A stretch of DNA of 64,000 nt from Augochlora pura (taxonomy: Eukaryota; Arthropoda; Insecta; Hymenoptera; Halictidae), in contig NC_135774.1 of the NCBI RefSeq assembly GCF_028453695.1, positions 21,886,001 to 21,950,000 of the forward strand. Direction: 5' to 3'. A model generated the notes under the pieces. That model worked only from the letters and a program-made list of their open reading frames with translations, was not told the origin of the DNA and searched no databases. This document shows, piece after piece, positions 59,530 through 64,000 of the stretch (position 1 is the stretch's first letter; each line of letters begins with the position of its first letter). The translations under genes were made by a program, and so were the position numbers.

Positions 59530-62500
59530 ACAAAAATGTTTACGCAAGTGAGAAAGCGTTTACGGATGATTTATTTTTTTTTTTTTTCACCGTTTCGAAT
59601 AAAGATTGCCCGATATCATGCAATCATCTCAGTTGGGCAAAGATATTATTTCCCGCAAACAGCATTGCAAACAAATGGTTATCTCCTCGGATAAGTCTCA
59701 AGGCTTACGGCCTTCTAATCGCACCCGTTCAAACGTCCTTGACTCTCAGGAATGGCAATAAAGTTTGAATTCGCGCAAATTCGATGGCGCCTCGCGAGAT
59801 CGCTGCCCCGAATACGGGCGAGTCGAGCCGGTTGCCTGTTTGCCGGGGCAACGCGGCGCTCTCTCGGCACTGACACGCTTACGCGTGCACGAAATGCATA
59901 TGCATCGGAGCTTTTACGACGCGCGTAACGAGTGTATATTAAACGTCGTTGGATAACAGGTCTCGGTCATTCGAATCCGGTGTCATAAATTTTTTTTCTT
60001 TGAAGCGTCTCGGTCAAAAGTTCCTCGTACCGATCTCCGTCGATCGAAGAGCCTCTAGCGATGGGTTCGAGCGGATGTGCAAGATCGATGGCCAATTAAA
60101 ATCATTCATTTCCTTATGATCGCGCTACGATTTGTTTGTAATACAATATTAGGAAAGAGGCACGTTCGCGCTAGTTGAATCGTGACTAGAAAACGAACCT
60201 TGGCATTCTCGATGAGGATCCCGCGTTGTTCTAACCGTCACACGCGAGTTTCAAAGACATCGCTCCAGGTAAAGGGAAACGGGGATCGTTGGTGTGTTTA
60301 GCCGCTTAGGCGATCAGTTGGTAAACTCGTGGGGTCCCGGTGTCACGTGTTGTCAACAGTATGTTGCCGTAGCGTTCGCTGGACGAAAAACGGTTCCCGT
60401 GAATTGTGACTAGAATGAATTCGCGGAGCCGTATCAAGAGTCGAAGATCTAGCGTCGTTGACCTGAACAAGAGTATTCACCACGTCGAGATACCTTTTAA
60501 TCTCCGAGTCACGGAGAAGAAGATCCACGAGGAGTGTGATGTCAGTGAGTAGCGTACAGAGCGTAGGAAACAATTGTGTACCCTATGACCGGGCGCGCAC
60601 AGTATACGGTACACGGTCACGGTTATTCGAAAGGTTCGTTATCGATCGGCCCGTGTTCGACTGGCGCGCGGCTGCGTTTCCACGGGTCGGAGACACTTCT
60701 TGAGGGGCTTCAACGATGCCGAACCCGCGTGCGATCCGATCGATTGCGAGCCGGCAATCCGAGGCACGCGAGTACCGAATTCGAGACGGTTTTTCGCATT
60801 CGGACGCCAAGTCCGCCTCTATTATTCAGAGGTAACGATCCGGGAACCCGGACACTGCTCATCTCCGTAGAAAGAACCTCTCCGCTAACGATCATTTTTC
60901 TGACGAATTCAAACTTTTTTCAACCATCCGGTGGATTGTTTGGGACCGTGCGTTTGTTGTCGTTTCGCGATTCGGTGAATTGGTCGCGTCGTTGCGCGTA
61001 CCGCGAATCAATTCTTATTATGTATCGGTCCGAATGAAATCGGCGGTGGAAGCTCTGACCCAGAGCTGCGAGTCCCTCGAAATTCCACTCGGACCGGTTC
61101 TAAGCGACTTTTGAAAAAAAAGAAGAAAAGGGAGACGAAGGAAGTTTCCGTCTGTCGGGCGTTTGTTACACGGCAGAGGTTTGCTACCGAGTGGAACGGT
61201 CGGTTCTGCCTTTTTTTTCTCCCTGTTTTCATTGGAGGTTTTTACAGCGGCACAGTCGCGGCGCAAACATTACGCCGCGGCGAATACGTAGCGCGACGAT
61301 CCGCGGCGGGTCTCGGTGTGCAGACTTGTTAGAGCAAACTGATTAACGGGCAGCCTCTAACGCGTTCGGCAACAAGAGTTTTCGCGTCGTTCGAGCTGAT
61401 TTTCTTGTGCACTCCCGTACCAGTTCGAGACGGTGTCCTCTATCGTGCGCGGTTCCCGTGCCGTGCAACAACAATCGTTCCACTCCTCGCAATTCATTTG
61501 TTTGATCTGCCGAGTTAATTGTTCGGGTCGATCGAAATGACGGAAAAATCGACGGTTTGTTGACAGGGGACTCGAGACCGGTCCCAGCCGAAGGAGCGAT
61601 CATTTAATCAATTAGAGTGCGGACGATGCGACTCGAAAAATCAATCGGTGGATCGAGTCACGTTCGAAGACCCTCGTCGTTTCCTCTCTTGTCGTGATCG
61701 GATTCGAAATCAGCTGTCTCAGCTGAACTGCGCCCTAAAGTTTTCCGGCTAAAAAGTCCAAGGATTCTTAAATCTTTTCATTCCGCTCCGTGTCCCAGTA
61801 CGAAATATTTCGCATTGTTTGCCCGCGACTTAACGGCCGAGGATCATTCGAGTAGAGCATATTGGTCGCACACGAAATTCGTGTATCTAGCAAACGGTCA
61901 AGGACGATCGATGAGCAGCGGTTAATCTCCGTCGAAAGGGACGGTCGTAAGTTGATTCGAGGCATATGTTCCCGTTAAATTGAAAATCGATGGTAACTTT
62001 TTTGCTGTATTCTTGCGGAAAGTAATTGTTACCGGAGGAAACGAGCATTAACTTTTTTTCCGAGCTGTGGGCGTGCGTTCCGTCGAACGGCACACCCTGC
62101 CGGTAATATCCAATAGAATCACGTGTATTCCGAATGATACCGCCAAGTTTTCAACTTGTTGTGGCCGACGCGACAAAAAGTACAGTTCGCAGCGTTAAAA
62201 TAGCAGAATGCCCGTGGTACGTTTGTCGAAGATATTCAACGCCGAAAGGGTTGGCGTTGAATGCGCACCGGACGCCGGGTCCGTATTGAGAATGTATCGG
62301 CGAGATCTGTTTAAAGCGAGACAATGAGACTTCCCCCGTCGCACGCGCTCGAACTGTCCGAAGCGAGTCACGTATTCTCCGCTTTGACGACATATCGCGC
62401 GATCCCTGCTCGATCAAAGGTCGCAGGCAGAAATCGAAAAAGGATAACGAACTCTGCCCGAAATCGAAGTCGGCTCAACCTCGTCGAAAATGGATCGGTC

Positions 62501-63099
62501 GTTGGCCGACTTTCGTTCGACAAAGAGCCTCGCACGATTATCCAGGAACGTACCCCTATTTTCCTCCCTGGAGGACCTGCACGAGAAACTGACGGAGCTG
62601 TTAGGTAACATTTTTCTTTTACTACATTCTGTACAGTACAAGACCGAATACACAAGTACGCGCGGCTTGCTAAAATCACGATTACGAGAACAGGATAGAA
62701 GTTTCCAATGTTTGCGTAAAACGAATCGGTTGCGTAGGCAACCGGTCATTCGAGCCCATCCAGTTTCCATTTCGGTTGCCTACACAAAGGGGATCGTGTT
62801 CAGCGAAGGGTCAAAGAAATAAGTTTCGGATAATTTGTATGATTAATTTATAAATCATACAATTATTACAGTCGCTGATTATGGTAATATATTTATTATT
62901 TCTTGTAGCATACGTTCTTAATTTACATGATTATAAATACTTGCAATATACAAATATGAATTATGAATATTGATCAATGAATTACAGAAATCGCTAACAG
63001 AATAATTAATAACCGTCCAACTTCGTCTTTCGAGTTAGCCGTTTGAATAAAAGTTTGAATTTGGCGCGCGAATACATTCGTTGTCGGTCGTGACCGTTC
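59530..63099. other. non-coding stretch
   Basis: GC-rich sequence with many overlapping open frames on both strands (for example 60576-61037 and 62324-62822) but no recognisable protein or splice-supported exon. AT-rich again at 62820-63000. Confidence 0.4.
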
Positions 63100-63517
63100 G
63101 TAGAGTAACGCCGGCGATCGGCTTTCGCGTACAAGATGGCGGTTCCTGTGGAACCAGCGAAATCTAACTGCGGTGTGACGTCACGCTATAGTAGTGTTGT
63201 GCGGTTATGCGTTCGTGAATTCCGCCATTGAAATCTCGACGTACGCGTTCTGTTCGATGGCGGGCTAGACCGATGAATATGTGACAGGCTAAAAAGAAGA
63301 TTGATCACGGGGGAGTGTCCTGTTAAATCGTGAAGATTCTGCCTGGTCCGTGGTGGCCGGCGTGGGGCGCCGCGCGCGTGTGTGTCGTGTGTCTCTTTGG
63401 TGTGTCTCAGGTCTCGAGTGGTAGAACACGGTTGTATATTGGACCTCGCACCGGGAGTTGTAAGCTCGCGCGTGCGAATATCTCTGATCGCGTAGTGTCT
63501 GATGTGCGAGATGGCCG
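63100..63517 (+). promoter_or_regulatory. GC-rich promoter block with CRE and candidate first exon
   Basis: It contains AAGATGGCGG (YY1-like, near 63133) and a perfect CRE palindrome TGACGTCA (63176-63183) followed by GCTATAGTAG. At 63511 an ATG (ATG GCC G) is cut by a strong GTAAGT donor at 63518. This could be the first exon of a gene whose coding region starts with Met-Ala, or a purely untranslated exon. Nothing further can be said about the product. Confidence 0.4.
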
Positions 63518-63975
63518 GTAAGTAAGCGTGATAAGGCAAGCGATAGTGTGTGTCTGGCTCTGTTCGGCATCCGTGCGCATTGCTACCCGCACGCGGAACG
63601 TGCGAAACGATACGGACCGTGAACCAAACCGAACCGTACCGTACTGTATCGAAATCCACGAACCTGCGAACCTACGAACGTATAACGACACGAACGAAAA
63701 AGAACGGACGGTGCGTCGCTCCTGCTGGCCGCCTCGCTGTGCCGCGGCAACCTGAACCTTGACCCAGATTCACTATATCCGCGGGTTCACGGGTATATCC
63801 GCAGCGCTCTCGGTACACACGCAACGGTTCTTCTTCGTCAATTCCGCATCCTCAAATATAATCACCCGTACCCACACTCTGGATACTTGCCGTGCGCGGG
63901 GCCAGATGCGCCCGTCGCCGGCCACGGCGACGGCGACAGCAACGGCGGCGGCGGTGGCGACGGCCTAGAAGCACG

Positions 63976-64000
63976 ATGGATTGCGCCGGAACTTCAAGTA
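63976..64000 (+). CDS. possible start of a coding region, cut by the window end
   Basis: An ATG at 63976 opens MDCAGTSS and runs off the window. It follows a GC-rich triplet-repeat tract (about 63905-63967, GGCGAC/GGCGGC units). Too little is visible to judge the product or whether this is the real start. Confidence 0.2.

Noticed and set aside
1..64000. CRISPR arrays, bacterial operons, prophage or plasmid features
   Set aside because: Introns, poly(A) signals, a neuropeptide gene and mariner elements show insect nuclear DNA; no regularly spaced repeats were seen.

Overview
The window looks like nuclear DNA of an insect, most likely a hymenopteran and perhaps a bee. The signs are short GT..AG introns, arthropod-specific genes such as the neuropeptide CCAP, AT-rich gene-bearing DNA next to GC-rich intergenic or intronic DNA, mellifera-like mariner relics, and many TTAA-flanked miniature elements. 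The species cannot be fixed from the sequence alone.

The left 24.6 kb is gene-dense. In order it holds: a tRNA-Lys(TTT) gene (minus, 79-150); the CCAP neuropeptide precursor (plus, four coding exons, 2494-3861); a secreted MATH/TRAF-domain protein (minus, 5842-4432); nucleoporin Nup43 (plus, 6536-8113); the DEAH-box splicing helicase Dhx15/Prp43 (plus, 8504-11839); a mitochondrial GrpE (plus, 13708-14937); the mismatch-repair protein Mlh1 (minus, 18693-15503); and the RNA polymerase I factor TAF1B (plus, 19646-24578). A type 2 asparaginase / isoaspartyl peptidase-like gene lies on the same strand inside a single 1452-nt TAF1B intron (21359-22810). Its open frame has no stop of its own and runs in phase into the next TAF1B exon. 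I rebuilt all these gene models by joining exons at GT/AG sites with matching phase. One join in the MATH gene remains ambiguous.

The right 39 kb (about 24.9-64 kb) has few supportable coding exons. It is best read as long introns and intergenic DNA of one or more genes on the plus strand. A possible 5' UTR exon lies near 25.1-25.5 kb, one likely coding exon ends at 58711, and a GC-rich promoter-like block with a perfect CRE palindrome lies at 63.1-63.5 kb. This part is full of transposon remains: three decayed mariner elements, all with transposase on the minus strand; a 1.26-kb element with 35-bp terminal inverted repeats; a 547-bp TA-flanked element; and at least seven TTAA-flanked (piggyBac-like) miniature families. 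Two families occur four to five times each, some copies nest in others, and one element carries a Cys-rich transposase tail.

The genes on the left serve unrelated housekeeping roles (nuclear pore, splicing, mitochondrial protein folding, DNA repair, rRNA transcription) plus two secreted products. No operon-like or defence-type system is visible. The most unusual arrangement is the nested, stop-less asparaginase within TAF1B.
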